From Akkermansia muciniphila (GTDB lineage: Bacteria > Verrucomicrobiota > Verrucomicrobiia > Verrucomicrobiales > Verrucomicrobiaceae): 64,000 bases of DNA. Positions 48,281 through 58,611 of the stretch are shown one piece after another. Every line of letters starts with the position of its first letter. The first letter of the stretch is position 1. The translations under genes and the position numbers were made by a program. The notes under the pieces were generated by a model. That model saw only the letters and a program-made list of their open reading frames with translations, was not told the DNA's origin and did not search any database. The DNA lies in assembly GCA_945882215.1 (NCBI GenBank), contig CAMCWM010000002.1, positions 1 through 64,000 on the forward strand. Reading direction: 5' to 3'.

Positions 48281-49687
48281 TCAAGGCCTTGTCTTCGTCA
48301 CCGCATTCAGCACCACGCCGTGATCGTCGCGATGCTCTAGCACGAGCTTGGCCGTGTCGTCGATCATCACGCGCAAAAAGCCGCCCGTTGGCTCTTTGTA
48401 GATGTAGGGCTGCTTGATCTTGCCCTCGGGGTCGGTGGTCTTGGGGCCGCCGGGCTTTTCGCCACGGATGGCGTTTTCGTCGTTCAAAGCACCGACGGAA
48501 AACTCCTCCACGCCGAGTGGGTGGATGCTATGGTATTGCCAATGGCGGTCGCCGCAGAAGGTGAGGACGTTGGTGATTTTTTGATCGATGAGCCACTCAA
48601 AGAAGCTGTCGGCCTCGTGCTTGAAGCCCGCGAGGTTCGTGTGGTTGTCCGTCTTGCTGTTGCGGTCCGGGCCGACCATGGGCGTGGGCGTGATGATGAT
48701 CTTCCAGGCCGCGTCACTGGCTTTGAGCGTGGTTTGCAGCCACTCGCGCTGCTCGCGGCCCCAGATCGACTTTTCGGGGCCGTCGAGCATTTTATTGGGT
48801 GAGCGGAAGTCGCGTCCTTCGACAAACCAGAGCTGCAAATGCTTGTGAACGCGATGCGTGCGGTAGGTGGGTGTTGTGCGGTCCTCCTCATCGAAGATGG
48901 GCATCTGCTCGCGGAAGATTTCGATACCGGTGGTGGGCGCTGGCAACTTTTCGCCACGGAGATCGGCGTCGTTGAAGCGGAAATCGTGATCGTCTTTGGA
49001 CCAAAAAGCAGGTGTGCGAGCGAAGAACTCGATCATGCGCGGAAAGCGGAACTGCTCGTGCCATTTGCGGCGCAGCTCGGGCAAGGTCTGCGCCGCAGGT
49101 TTCGCCGGATGATCGTAATAAACAATGTCTCCCGTGCCGATGAAAAAATCGGGCTTCAGCGCGGCCATGGCAGCGAACGAAGGGTATCCCAGCCGCTTGT
49201 CCTCTTCCGTCGCAGTGACGGGGCCGCCGCCGTTGGCCTTGCCGTGCATGAAGGCGTGGTAGTTCATACAACTACCCATGCAGAAGCTCACGGCGCCGCT
49301 TTCGCTCAGTGTCTTGAAGCTGCGTGTTGGGCCGGGCTTGGCCGATTCACGAGTTTCGCCGAAAACGAGGCGGTAGTGGTAAAGCGTGCCGGGTTTCAGC
49401 CTGCTGGCGCTGCTGCGGATGATGAAGTCGTGATCGGCCTTCGCCTCAGACCACTTGCTGCGTGTCGGCTCGGCAAAGTCCGCCGACTCACTCCACTCAA
49501 AATACGCGACGCCTTCTTTCCCAAGCACATCACCTGTTTCATCGAGCAACGGCCCGGGAATGGCCGTGAGTCGGCTTTGAAGCCAAACAGAGGTCGCGGT
49601 GACCTCGCCTGCCATCTCACCCTGGGCCTGGTAGATTTCGGCGTGGCAGGCTGTGGAGAGCAGGAGAAGAGCGGCGATGAGTTTCAT
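48281..49687 (-). CDS. Secreted PhoD-like phosphodiesterase/alkaline phosphatase
   Basis: 468 residues from the ATG at 49687 (signal peptide MKLIAALLLLSTACHAE). A Fn3-like N-terminal domain leads to metallophosphatase motifs: FCMGSCMNYH, FFIGTGDIVYYDH, FWSKDDHDFRFND and FCGDRHWQYHSIHP. PhoD enzymes use iron and calcium and are often Tat-exported; here the signal looks Sec-type, as in many Verrucomicrobia PhoD-like proteins. It would release phosphate from esters or diesters. About 170 bp of non-coding DNA separates it from the icd gene. Confidence 0.82.
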   Translation of the reverse strand: MKLIAALLLLSTACHAEIYQAQGEMAGEVTATSVWLQSRLTAIPGPLLDETGDVLGKEGVAYFEWSESADFAEPTRSKWSEAKADHDFIIRSSASRLKPGTLYHYRLVFGETRESAKPGPTRSFKTLSESGAVSFCMGSCMNYHAFMHGKANGGGPVTATEEDKRLGYPSFAAMAALKPDFFIGTGDIVYYDHPAKPAAQTLPELRRKWHEQFRFPRMIEFFARTPAFWSKDDHDFRFNDADLRGEKLPAPTTGIEIFREQMPIFDEEDRTTPTYRTHRVHKHLQLWFVEGRDFRSPNKMLDGPEKSIWGREQREWLQTTLKASDAAWKIIITPTPMVGPDRNSKTDNHTNLAGFKHEADSFFEWLIDQKITNVLTFCGDRHWQYHSIHPLGVEEFSVGALNDENAIRGEKPGGPKTTDPEGKIKQPYIYKEPTGGFLRVMIDDTAKLVLEHRDDHGVVLNAVTKTRP

Positions 49688-49726
49688 GCGCCACTGAACA
49701 GCCACGGAAGCCGCCTTCTTGCTGCG

Positions 49727-50428
49727 TTATCGTTTCGGCAGCGCTTTGAGAATGGACTCGATGCACATATCGGCGAGCAGCTTGTAGGCGGGCGCGGTCC
49801 AGTGGAAGCGGTCGCCACGGGCGAGGCTGCGTTTGTCCACCAGCACGCTGTAGAAGTCATTCACGGGCACCTGCATCTCCGCCATAACCTTCGCGGCCAT
49901 GCGGTTTTGCTCGATGATCGCGGGATTGGCCTCGGGATCGAGTTCAGCGGGCTTGTCCTTCACGGTGACGGGCGTGCTGCTGGCCCAGATGAGCTTGGCG
50001 TTCGGCAGCTTCGTCTTGAGCACCTCGACGTAGGCTTTCATCAGCGGCTCGAAGGTTCCCGGTTTGATGCGGCCCTCCTGCCAGCCGTGCAGGCCCATGT
50101 TGAAATGCACCACGTCATACGGCCCATGCGTGAGCACGTCGGCGAGCACTTTGTTCGTGTGCGTGGACTGGCAATACGGATTCGCCCAGACATCGACGTA
50201 AGCCTTGCCCGCTAGCGCGGCGATGGTGTCCTTGCGATAGCCGCCGACGATGGAGTCGCCGATGAGCAGCACACGCGGGAGCTTTGGATCGGTGACCTTC
50301 GCCTTGTCGAGCTTCCAGCCTTGGCCGTCGGCGTGCAGACGTGGATCGGTTTCCGTTGCCGGGGCGATCTTGGCGGGTTCGGCGGCGTGGATGGACAGAG
50401 CGAAGAGGAAAACAAAGGCGTGTTTCAT
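49727..50428 (-). CDS. Secreted SGNH/GDSL hydrolase
   Basis: 233 residues from the ATG at 50428 (signal peptide [17 protein letters not shown]). Block I is [15 protein letters not shown] with the nucleophile Ser, block III is [14 protein letters not shown] (Asn), and block V is [15 protein letters not shown], giving Asp and His. It probably removes acetyl or other acyl groups from carbohydrates, as SGNH esterases beside sulfatases often do. It is in the same orientation as the PhoD gene downstream, 39 bp away, and divergent from the alpha/beta hydrolase gene. Confidence 0.82.
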   Translation of the reverse strand: MKHAFVFLFALSIHAAEPAKIAPATETDPRLHADGQGWKLDKAKVTDPKLPRVLLIGDSIVGGYRKDTIAALAGKAYVDVWANPYCQSTHTNKVLADVLTHGPYDVVHFNMGLHGWQEGRIKPGTFEPLMKAYVEVLKTKLPNAKLIWASSTPVTVKDKPAELDPEANPAIIEQNRMAAKVMAEMQVPVNDFYSVLVDKRSLARGDRFHWTAPAYKLLADMCIESILKALPKR

Positions 50429-50503
50429 GCGGAGCCGTATCAAACGCGAACTTCCACCGCTTGCGTGCAACTTATTGGTCCCGTACTCTGTTTGCCTCCC
50501 ACC

Positions 50504-51814
50504 ATGCGAACCATCACCTTTTTCCTCCTCGCCACCTCTCTATCTGCGCAAAACGCGCCGTATGATGTTTTTCCTGCCGCCGACCCGCCTTACTACCGCG
50601 TGCGTTATGAGGCGAAACAAACGGGCGATCTGATTTTCCCGGTGAACTACACGATCTGGATTCCGCCGGGTGTGACGTCCGTGCGTGGCGTGATCGTGCA
50701 TCAGCACGGCTGCGGCGAAGGCTCATGCAAATCGGGCCTCACGGGCGCTTTTGACCTGCACTGGCAGGCGCTGGCGAAGAAACACGACTGCGCTCTGCTC
50801 GCGCCATCCTATGAACAGCCGGAGAAGGCCGACTGCCAGATGTGGTGCGATCCGCGCAATGGTTCGGGCGCGGCGTTTCAGAAATGTCTTGTCGATCTCG
50901 GTGCGAAGAGCGGTCATCCCGAGCTCTCGAAGGTGCCATGGGCGCTGTGGGGCCACAGCGGCGGCGGTCATTGGGCGGGCGGCATGATTTTGACGCATCC
51001 TGATCGCGTCGCCGCCGCTTGGCTGCGTTCCGGTGTGCCGTTGCTGAAGGCGAACCCAGACCGCTCGACGATCAAAACGCACACGGTGCCCGAGGACGCG
51101 TTGAAGGTGCCGGTCATGTGCAATCCGGGCACGAAGGAAGGTGTCACGGTCAAAGAGGGCCGCTTTGCTGGTGTGTGGCCCGCGAATGAAGAGTTCTTCA
51201 ACGCTGTGCGTGGAAAGGGCGGTCTCGTCGGTGTCGCGGTCGATCCTCTCACCGCGCACGAGTGCGGCAATCAACGTTACATGGCCATCGCGTGGCTGGA
51301 TGCATGCCTGAGTGTTCGTTTGCCGAAAAACAGCGGCGACCCGCTCAACGCGATGCCAACGGATGGTGCATGGCTCTCGCCGTTGCTGGGCACCGAGGCC
51401 GTTCCTGCCGCCAAATTCACCGGCGATGCGAACAAGGCCGTCTGGCTGCCAAACGAGTCCGTCTCGAAAGCCTGGATGCATTATGTCAACGACACTGCCG
51501 TTCCCGACACGACCCCACCGCCCTCGCCAACCAACCTGCGTGTGAACGGCAACGAACTCGCCTGGGACGCCGAGGCCGATCTCGAAAGCGGCATCGCCAG
51601 CTTCATCATCGAGCGCGATGGACAGGTCATTGGCAATGTGCCCGAGCAGCCCAAGAATCCCTTCGGTCGTCCGATCTTCCAGGGCCTGCAATATAGTGAC
51701 ACGCCAGCGATGCCGCTCGTGAAGATGACTTTCACTGACATGAAGGCCGAGGAGGGCAAAAAGCATGCTTACCGCGTGATCGCAGTCAATACGGCGGGCT
51801 TGAAGTCGAAGTGA
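50504..51814 (+). CDS. Secreted alpha/beta hydrolase with C-terminal fibronectin-like domain
   Basis: 436 residues from the ATG at 50504. The signal peptide is short ([16 protein letters not shown]). The hydrolase part has [17 protein letters not shown], the nucleophile elbow [12 protein letters not shown], and a late His in [11 protein letters not shown]. Residues 345-436 form a Fn3-like module ([28 protein letters not shown]). The presence of six or more cysteines suggests disulfides outside the cytoplasm. It likely hydrolyses an ester; the substrate is not visible. It ends 3 bp from the convergent sialidase-SGNH gene. Confidence 0.78.
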   Translation: MRTITFFLLATSLSAQNAPYDVFPAADPPYYRVRYEAKQTGDLIFPVNYTIWIPPGVTSVRGVIVHQHGCGEGSCKSGLTGAFDLHWQALAKKHDCALLAPSYEQPEKADCQMWCDPRNGSGAAFQKCLVDLGAKSGHPELSKVPWALWGHSGGGHWAGGMILTHPDRVAAAWLRSGVPLLKANPDRSTIKTHTVPEDALKVPVMCNPGTKEGVTVKEGRFAGVWPANEEFFNAVRGKGGLVGVAVDPLTAHECGNQRYMAIAWLDACLSVRLPKNSGDPLNAMPTDGAWLSPLLGTEAVPAAKFTGDANKAVWLPNESVSKAWMHYVNDTAVPDTTPPPSPTNLRVNGNELAWDAEADLESGIASFIIERDGQVIGNVPEQPKNPFGRPIFQGLQYSDTPAMPLVKMTFTDMKAEEGKKHAYRVIAVNTAGLKSK

Positions 51815-51817
51815 GGC

Positions 51818-53551
51818 TCACCTCACCGCGTCGCGAATCGCTGGCACAAGTAACTCGGCGACGAGTTCGTGGCCGAGATCGCCGGGATGCATGCCGTCCG
51901 TGAGCATGGCGTCGATGGTGGTCTTGTGCTTCGCTGCAAAGGCCGGATAAGCGGCGTGGACATCGACCAGCGGCACCTTCAGCTCGGTGGCGAGTTTCCG
52001 CAGGGCATCGTTGTAGCGGATGAGGTTCAATGACTCGAAGCCGTCCTCCGCGTCGGCGTTGTAGGGCGGCTTGCCGTAGAGTTCGCGCAGCTTCGAGGTC
52101 CAGCGCAGTGGATTGGTGGTCATGAGGATGACCTTCGCGCCTTGCTTCTGCGCTTCGGTGATCATGGCGCGGTAGTTGTCGATGAAAGTGCTCAAGGATA
52201 CGCGTGGTTCGGTTGCGGGCGGTTTCTTCCAGACATCCACGGCGGAGTCGTTGATGCCGAATTGCATCACCACGACGCGCGGTTTGTGGCGCAGCACGTC
52301 TTCTTGAAGACGTTTGCGGGCCTGAACGGTTGTGTTGCTCGGGATGCCTGCGTTATGAACGTTGAGCGAGGAGCCGATGCTTTGCAGCGCGGTCTCAACA
52401 CGCGTGGCATACACTTTGACAGCCCCACGCGGCGCGGTGGTGCTGTCGCCGAACATGATGATGCCGCCGGGCTTCGGTTGCGCCTTGGGTGGCGGCACGA
52501 AAACGGGAATCTCACCCGCGCCGAGATCGGCGACGTTGATCTTCATGCGCAGACCGCCCTGCATCGTCGTGATCCACAATTCGCCGGGCTTGCGCTCGTA
52601 AAGGTAGGGATAGGACACGCGGCCTCCGGGCACATAATTCGCCGCGACGATGACTGGCTTCGACCACGAGGCCGCTTCGTCGGCGGAAAAGGCCAGTGAC
52701 AACTCCACGCGGCTCGAACCGCTCTTCGGATCATGACGCGGCGGGGCGTTCCACAGCAGCGCGATGCGGCCATCGGCCAGACGGGCCATCTGTGGACAAC
52801 AGGTCACTGATTGGATTGCCGTTTGCTTCAAGCCGGTCCATTTCAAGCCATCGCGTGAAGTAGCTTCCCACAAAAAGCCCGACTCCGTGCGCAGCAGCAG
52901 GTAAAGCGAGCCGTCCTTGCGCTCGATGACGCTGCCTTCGAGTGATCCAGCGTGATCATGCGTGCCCACGCCGTAATCGAGCATGTCGCCGCGCTGCCAT
53001 GTCTTGCCCAGATCGTCCGAGGCCCACATCACCGTCGCATGCCGCCATTGTGGGATGATTTCCTGCCCCACGAGCACGATGCGGCCGGATTTCATCTGGA
53101 TCAGCGAGTGAATGCAGCCGCACCACGGATCACTGAGCTTCAGCGGCGTTTCCCACGTTTTGCCATCATCGGTGCTGCGGCAGGTGTAGGTGGGCAAGAT
53201 GAATTCCTTCCACGAAACATCCTTCTCACCCCAGCGCCAGCCTTTGGGTTGGGAGCGTTCCGCGAGATTCATCCATGCGGAGATGACGACGCCTTCACGA
53301 GTGCGCAGCAGGGCTCGTTCGCTGCTCACGGTGAACTTCGCAGGCTCCACGAAAAGCGGCGTGTTCGTCCAGGTGCGACCTTCATCCGCGCTGCGCAGCG
53401 CTGTTTTGGCATCCACGCACAGCACACCGCCATCTGCCGTGCTCACGAACGGCCCTTGATGCGCGAAGGGCAATGCTGAGGCTTTAGGGTGAAGCGTCGG
53501 CGCATCGGCAGCGAAGGCGGTGGCACTGAGGAGCAGGAGGAAGCGTTTCAT
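51818..53551 (-). CDS. Secreted fusion of sialidase-type propeller and SGNH hydrolase
   Basis: 577 residues with a short signal peptide (MKRFLLLLSATAFAAD). Residues 20-350 are a BNR propeller with Asp-boxes SADEGRTWT, STDDGKTWE and SDDLGKTWQ. After a proline-rich linker (VPPPKAQPKPGG) an SGNH hydrolase follows: IIMFGDSTTAPRGA (Ser), MQFGINDSAVD (Asn) and DGMHPGDLGHELVA (Asp/His). One protein thus combines a glycan-binding or glycosidase propeller with an esterase, as needed for O-acetylated sialic acids or similar sugars. It lies upstream of nothing on its strand and converges with the alpha/beta hydrolase. Confidence 0.85.
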   Translation of the reverse strand: MKRFLLLLSATAFAADAPTLHPKASALPFAHQGPFVSTADGGVLCVDAKTALRSADEGRTWTNTPLFVEPAKFTVSSERALLRTREGVVISAWMNLAERSQPKGWRWGEKDVSWKEFILPTYTCRSTDDGKTWETPLKLSDPWCGCIHSLIQMKSGRIVLVGQEIIPQWRHATVMWASDDLGKTWQRGDMLDYGVGTHDHAGSLEGSVIERKDGSLYLLLRTESGFLWEATSRDGLKWTGLKQTAIQSVTCCPQMARLADGRIALLWNAPPRHDPKSGSSRVELSLAFSADEAASWSKPVIVAANYVPGGRVSYPYLYERKPGELWITTMQGGLRMKINVADLGAGEIPVFVPPPKAQPKPGGIIMFGDSTTAPRGAVKVYATRVETALQSIGSSLNVHNAGIPSNTTVQARKRLQEDVLRHKPRVVVMQFGINDSAVDVWKKPPATEPRVSLSTFIDNYRAMITEAQKQGAKVILMTTNPLRWTSKLRELYGKPPYNADAEDGFESLNLIRYNDALRKLATELKVPLVDVHAAYPAFAAKHKTTIDAMLTDGMHPGDLGHELVAELLVPAIRDAVR

Positions 53552-53590
53552 GCCAGAATCAGACGCCGCATGCAGCGCCGACCTGTCGGA

Positions 53591-56500
53591 CTATTTCCGC
53601 GCCTGTTTCACCGCTTCGATGGATTTGAGGATGTTGGTCTTCCACACGCCCTGGAGCTTGTCGGGGTTCGCACGGTCCAAAACAGCCAGCGCCTCATCCA
53701 AGCGGCCCTTTCGCGTCAAAATGCGGGCGATGCCTTGCAGAGCACCATACTCGTCGGCACCGCCGATCTGTTTGCGGTCGGCGATGATGGCGTTGTAGGC
53801 TTCGAGGGCCGCGTCGTCGTTCTTGAGGTTGTTTTCGCGGTTTTGGCCTTGAAGGAGCAGGGTCGCGTCGCGGGTGCGCGGTTCGCTGATGAACTCGAGC
53901 GCGGCCTTGAGGTCAGCTTCGGCCTTGTCGCCGGCTTTGGTGATCGAGTAGGCGCGACCGCGAGCATGGAAGCCGTCACCGCGTTTCCAGAAGGGCCATT
54001 TAGAGATGTCTTCGTTGGAGAATTGAGCAATGACTTCGGGTGCTTTGAAGGTGGCGAGCAGGTGTTGCATCTGCGCGGCTTTTTTCACGGGCTCGATGGG
54101 GATGCGCTCGATGATCGCGGGCGCGCTGGCTTTGTCATAGAACGCGGCTTGCTCCAGCGCGGCGGCTTTTTGGAAGTCGGTGATCTTGCCTTCGGCGAGG
54201 GCGAGAAAGGGCGCGGCTTTGCGCTGCTGCGTTGCGTCGCGGAAAGTGAGGGCGAAGTCGGTGACACTGGGATCGGCGTCGAACTTGTGCGACTTGCCGT
54301 CGTAGAAGTGCGCGAACTTCATCGGCTCGTGGAAGCCGTCGATCCCGGTGGGTGAGAGGGCGCTGTGCTCCTGGCCGTCATCGCGGATGCGCTGGCGGCA
54401 GATGTTGATGTGCCAGGGCAGGCTCTGCGTGGGCTTGCGACCGATGATCTGATGCAGCGGGTCGTTTTCGTCCGGCGTGACGGGCAGGCTGATTTCGAGG
54501 GTCCAGTGATCGGCGGCGATGTGCGTGGCGACCTCGGCCTTCGCATCCCAGGTGAACCACTGGCCGCGTGGAGCTCCGCGATCGAGATCGACGACGTGCC
54601 CGGCGGGGCTGATGGCGATCTGATAATAGGAGTGCGTCTCGGTGGCGATTTCGAGTTCGATGGCGTCGCCGTGCCAGATGGCCTGGTCGTCATCGCGTGT
54701 GGAAGCGTTGTGCGGTTTCTCACCGGGGTGTTCGTCGCAGCGGATGGCGAAGACGACGCTGCTTCCCTGCCAGCCGGCTTTGAACGAAGTGCCAAAGGTG
54801 GGCGTGCGTCCGGTTTGCAGCTCGCGCAGGCGGCCGGTGGCGGCGGTGGGGCACTTTTGCCAGTATTCGTCATCGAGTTTGCCATCAATGACGACGTCCT
54901 TTGCATCACCCACGAGCCGAACGACCGGCACGGGGCCACGTTTCTGCCCGAGTTGCTGCGATTTCATGCGCAGGCCTTTGAGGTAATCGTCGATGAGCGC
55001 GAGGCGCTTGCCATACACGCTCGCCGCATCGGCTTTCGTCTTCGCCTTCTCGAAAAGCGCGAGCGCCTCGTCGGCCTTCGCCTTGTCCTCGTCCATGACC
55101 TTCCAGTTCTCCTCGCAGTAGGTAAAGAAGGCCAGCATCTCCGGCTCGGCGGGGCCGTAGAAAAGGCGGCAGTACTCGCGCAGCGCAGCATCGGTGTCGT
55201 AACCCTGGCCGCCCCAGTAAGCGCGGGCGGTGAAATAGACCATGAAGTGATTGAAGCCGATGCCCACCTTGTCGAAATCCTGCCGCACGCTGAGCCAGAT
55301 GTCCTCGCCCTGCGATTTGCCTTTGATGGCGTTCACGCTGTCGCCGAGCGCATGCGCGGCAAAACTCGGCAGATACCATCCGCGGTCGGTGAACGGATAG
55401 TTCTCAAAGATGAGCAGCGGATTGTCCGTCTTTTTTGCCCACGCGGCGCGCAGCGCGTCAGGAGCGGACTCGCCTTCGCCTTTCGATCCCGCTTTGTTGA
55501 TGGGCCTGCGACCACCGACGATGCAGACGAGCACGTTCGGCTCGAGTTTGTCGATCTTCAGCGGCGGCAGCGTGTAAACGCCATACGCGCAGTTCAGCAC
55601 CTTCGCATGCGGATGCGTCTTGCCGACCTCTTTCGCCACGCGATTGACGAAGTCCCACACGTAGTCGCTGAGCAGGCCGCGCTCGTTGCGTTCGGGCGAG
55701 TCCTTGCCCTTGCATTTCTCGCACTGGCAGATGGAGGTGTAGCCGTCCGGCGGCATGATGGAGACGCTGTCGAGTTTGAAGGTGTCGAGCTGTGCCCGCG
55801 CATAACGCACGGTCTCGCGGAAAAGCTCCTCATTCGAGTAGCAAAGCTGGCATTTCGAGTCGCCGGGACGGAAGTCGCGCTTGCCGCCGTAGAGCGCGAA
55901 CCACTCGGGATGCTTGGCAAACACCGCCTCGCGATTTGTCATCGTCGCCATGCCGTGGGCGATCTGCAAACGCTCGTCATTGCGTGTGCCGAGGCGCATG
56001 GCCCACATCGAAGTGTCGTAACCAGCGGTGCTGAAGCGGAAATTGAACTGCCGCAGCGCGAAGTCGGGCTTCACCGTCTCGTCGAGCTTCGACAGTTCGA
56101 TGGTCTTCATCGAAGGCAGCACCTCGCCGAGTTCACCGGGCAGATACCAGCGAGTGCCGAGCTTGTGGAGGAAGCCGCACACCGCGTTGAAGCTGCCGCG
56201 CTCGTCGAGGCCCCAGATTTCGAGTGTTTCGTTCTTTGCCGTCACCGCGCCGTCCGGTTTGCCGGTGTCGCCGGGCAGTTTGAGCCGGTTTTTATACAAA
56301 CCCGCGTTCGGCATGCCATACGGCGCGCCCATGATCTGCTCCCACTCCGCCTGCGCGCGCGGGATGTCGCCATTGTTCCGCGCAAACGGCATCGACGGCT
56401 CGAAATCACTGTCATCGCCGATGAGCGTCATCCAATCCGGCCCTGTGGTGATGCGATATGCGCCATGCTGCAAACCGTCCGCCTTCACCGGATTGTCTGC

Positions 56501-56731
56501 GCTCGCTCCGATGAAGACTTTCACTGCGTTGCCAGTCGGCTGCGTCACGATGGGCAGCCGCGCACCACTGATTTTCTCGATCTGCGTGCGAAACTCATGC
56601 GCCGCAACACGCTGCATGCGCGTGGCTTTGTCGCTGATGACGATCTCAGCTCGTGGCTGGCTGTTTTCGACGAGTAGGGGCTGAGCGTTCAGCATCGAAA
56701 TCCCGAAGAAGAAGGTGAACAGAGTTTTCAT
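53591..56731 (-). CDS. Large secreted DUF4838 protein with CBM9-like and TPR-like C-terminal domains
   Basis: 1046 residues, signal peptide [17 protein letters not shown]. Residues 20-210 form the alpha-glucuronidase N-terminal-like domain ([36 protein letters not shown]). DUF4838 follows ([19 protein letters not shown]), then a barrel-like region to about 640. A CBM9/DOMON-like module ([18 protein letters not shown], residues 645-850) and a helical TPR-like tail (about 905-1046) end the protein. The layout suggests a cell-surface glycan-active enzyme with its own binding module. Its ATG overlaps the stop codon of the upstream sialidase gene by 4 nt. Confidence 0.8.
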   Translation of the reverse strand: MKTLFTFFFGISMLNAQPLLVENSQPRAEIVISDKATRMQRVAAHEFRTQIEKISGARLPIVTQPTGNAVKVFIGASADNPVKADGLQHGAYRITTGPDWMTLIGDDSDFEPSMPFARNNGDIPRAQAEWEQIMGAPYGMPNAGLYKNRLKLPGDTGKPDGAVTAKNETLEIWGLDERGSFNAVCGFLHKLGTRWYLPGELGEVLPSMKTIELSKLDETVKPDFALRQFNFRFSTAGYDTSMWAMRLGTRNDERLQIAHGMATMTNREAVFAKHPEWFALYGGKRDFRPGDSKCQLCYSNEELFRETVRYARAQLDTFKLDSVSIMPPDGYTSICQCEKCKGKDSPERNERGLLSDYVWDFVNRVAKEVGKTHPHAKVLNCAYGVYTLPPLKIDKLEPNVLVCIVGGRRPINKAGSKGEGESAPDALRAAWAKKTDNPLLIFENYPFTDRGWYLPSFAAHALGDSVNAIKGKSQGEDIWLSVRQDFDKVGIGFNHFMVYFTARAYWGGQGYDTDAALREYCRLFYGPAEPEMLAFFTYCEENWKVMDEDKAKADEALALFEKAKTKADAASVYGKRLALIDDYLKGLRMKSQQLGQKRGPVPVVRLVGDAKDVVIDGKLDDEYWQKCPTAATGRLRELQTGRTPTFGTSFKAGWQGSSVVFAIRCDEHPGEKPHNASTRDDDQAIWHGDAIELEIATETHSYYQIAISPAGHVVDLDRGAPRGQWFTWDAKAEVATHIAADHWTLEISLPVTPDENDPLHQIIGRKPTQSLPWHINICRQRIRDDGQEHSALSPTGIDGFHEPMKFAHFYDGKSHKFDADPSVTDFALTFRDATQQRKAAPFLALAEGKITDFQKAAALEQAAFYDKASAPAIIERIPIEPVKKAAQMQHLLATFKAPEVIAQFSNEDISKWPFWKRGDGFHARGRAYSITKAGDKAEADLKAALEFISEPRTRDATLLLQGQNRENNLKNDDAALEAYNAIIADRKQIGGADEYGALQGIARILTRKGRLDEALAVLDRANPDKLQGVWKTNILKSIEAVKQARK

Positions 56732-57849
56732 GGTTTCACAAGGTTGTCAGTGGTGTCTAAATCGAAGCGCACGCTGACCACGCTGTGCTTCTCTTTGCCC
56801 GGGGCATACTTCAGGTAGGTCGTGGCGACGATGGTGCCGTCGGGCAGCAGTTCCATGCCGGGATAGCCGCAGTCGCTGACGCGCTCGGCGTAACTGTGGA
56901 GGAGCTTCACACGGTATTGGCCGGGTTTGCCGCTTTTGATGTCGTCATAGGTGCCGACCCAGGCGACAAAGTGACCTTTCGTCGGGCTGTTGATCGCCTG
57001 ATCGCGAAACGCGACGACCATGCGGCCATCTTGGGTGAAGACTCCGGCATGGCGGTCGCCAGTGAGACCCCAGCTCGTGTTCACAGGCGTGCTCCAGGTT
57101 TGTCCTTCGTCGCGGCTGAACATCACGAGGCTGCGTTCCTTGTGCGTGTTCTCGCGCATCAGGCAGCAAAGCTCCGCGCCGTCCGGCGAGCGGAAGACAA
57201 ACGGCTCGCACGGATTCTTGCCCGCCACGCTCGCGACGACCTTCGGCTCGCTCCAGGTGAATCCGCCGTCCGCAGTGATCGTTTGCAGCACCTCGAGCGG
57301 TGCCTTGTCCGCGCCGCCGGGGCCTTTGTGGAAGAGCCCGAGGTAACGGCCATCTTTGAGCCGCACGATGCTGCTGAAGGTCATCACGCAGGGAAAACCG
57401 AGCGGTGGCATCTCCTTCCACGTTTTGCCCGCGTCCTCGCTCATGATGCTCGGCATGCCCGGGCCTTTGCGATTGCCTTTCGCCGCTGAAAACACCCACA
57501 GCCGCTCTTTACCTGCGGAATCCGTCATGCGGTAGATGCTGGGGCAGTTTTGATGCGTCTTGAAGCCCTCCGGCAGCGTCTCGTCGATGCGCGTCCACGT
57601 TTGGCCACCATCATCGCTCCTCGCCATCGGCCCTGCCGCACCACCGTGATTGATGCACCACACGCAGAAGATCGTTTTGCCATCCGCGAGCAACGTGGTC
57701 GTCGGATGTCCCTGATAAACCTGCTCCGTCCCCGCCGCGATGATCGTGTGACGGTCCTTTTGCCCGGAGATGTCCACGATCGGCAGATCGGGCTTTTCTT
57801 CGGCAAAGACGAGCGAGGCGGTGAGCAGTGAGAGGGCGAGGAGGCGCAT
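56728..57849 (-). CDS. Secreted sialidase (exo-alpha-sialidase family)
   Basis: 373 residues with signal peptide [17 protein letters not shown]. Asp-boxes [27 protein letters not shown] and SRDEGQTWS are regular, and residues typical of the active site appear in [26 protein letters not shown] and [13 protein letters not shown]. This is closer to true sialidases than the Tat-exported homologue at 18646. It is translationally coupled (ATGA) to the big DUF4838 gene, so both are expressed together and may act on the same glycan. Confidence 0.85.
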   Translation of the reverse strand: MRLLALSLLTASLVFAEEKPDLPIVDISGQKDRHTIIAAGTEQVYQGHPTTTLLADGKTIFCVWCINHGGAAGPMARSDDGGQTWTRIDETLPEGFKTHQNCPSIYRMTDSAGKERLWVFSAAKGNRKGPGMPSIMSEDAGKTWKEMPPLGFPCVMTFSSIVRLKDGRYLGLFHKGPGGADKAPLEVLQTITADGGFTWSEPKVVASVAGKNPCEPFVFRSPDGAELCCLMRENTHKERSLVMFSRDEGQTWSTPVNTSWGLTGDRHAGVFTQDGRMVVAFRDQAINSPTKGHFVAWVGTYDDIKSGKPGQYRVKLLHSYAERVSDCGYPGMELLPDGTIVATTYLKYAPGKEKHSVVSVRFDLDTTDNLVKP

Positions 57850-57899
57850 GGGCTATTCAAAACGAAAGTCGTGAAGCCCTTTTGCGCGCTTTCACTCCG

Positions 57900-58541
57900 T
57901 CACAGCCGCTTGATGCGGATGTTGCGATACAAAACGAGGTCGTTGTGCCCCGCGAAGCCGAAATAGCCGCTCGTGCGGTCTTTGCCGGGATGCGGCTTTT
58001 TGCCCATGACCTCGTCCATGTTCACCTTGCTGAGGTCGCAGTCGAGAATCGTCTCGCCGTTCAGCACGACTTTGATGGTGGAGCCTTTGACGGTGACTTC
58101 CTGCACGTTCCACTCGCCGGCGGGCTTCAGGTGACCGCGTTTTGCGGCCACCATGCCGTAGGCGGAGCCGTGATACTGGCGCGGATCGAGCTTCGCATAC
58201 TTCGGCGCATCGTTGTCGAGCACCTGGAGCTCGCACATGCCGACGTAGGCCGTGTCGCCGCTGCCGGGGTAGCGAATCGCGAGTCCGTTGTTCGATCCTG
58301 CGGGAATCAGCACCTCAAAGCGCACGACGAAGTCAGTGTATTCCTCCGCCGTGTAAATGGTGCCGCCTTTGCCGGCCTTGCACGCGATCGCGCCGTCTTT
58401 GACTTCGTAGTTTTCCACCGGGCCTTTCCAGCCGGTGAAGTCCTTGCCATTGAAGATGGACGTGAAGCCCTCCTCATCAGCGGAGAAGGCGGTGGTGGCA
58501 AAGACAGCGAGAGCGAGCAGGAGGCGGCGTGTGAGTTTCAT
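57900..58541 (-). CDS. Secreted DUF1080 (3-keto-disaccharide hydrolase) protein
   Basis: 213 residues from the ATG at 58541; the 29 extra residues in the track are implausible before the signal peptide MKLTRRLLLALAVFATTAFSA. It has the family core: GFTSIFNGKDFTGWKGP, a VVRFEVLIPAGSNNGLAIRYP strand and a GHNDLVLYRNIRIKRL end. Members hydrolyse 3-keto-glycosides; many proteins named DUF1080 are uncharacterised. It is upstream of the sialidase gene by 50 bp in the same direction and divergent from the DUF1592 gene. Confidence 0.85.
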   Translation of the reverse strand: MKLTRRLLLALAVFATTAFSADEEGFTSIFNGKDFTGWKGPVENYEVKDGAIACKAGKGGTIYTAEEYTDFVVRFEVLIPAGSNNGLAIRYPGSGDTAYVGMCELQVLDNDAPKYAKLDPRQYHGSAYGMVAAKRGHLKPAGEWNVQEVTVKGSTIKVVLNGETILDCDLSKVNMDEVMGKKPHPGKDRTSGYFGFAGHNDLVLYRNIRIKRL

Positions 58542-58611
58542 GGCGGAAAGTGGCCTCGAATAACGTGGTCCGATCGCGAGATATTTTCGCCACAGCCATC
58601 GTTTCGCCTTC

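Noticed and set aside
54365-56677. 770-residue plus-strand ORF opposite the large DUF4838 gene
   Set aside because: Shadow frame; the minus-strand gene has a signal peptide, domains and translational coupling.
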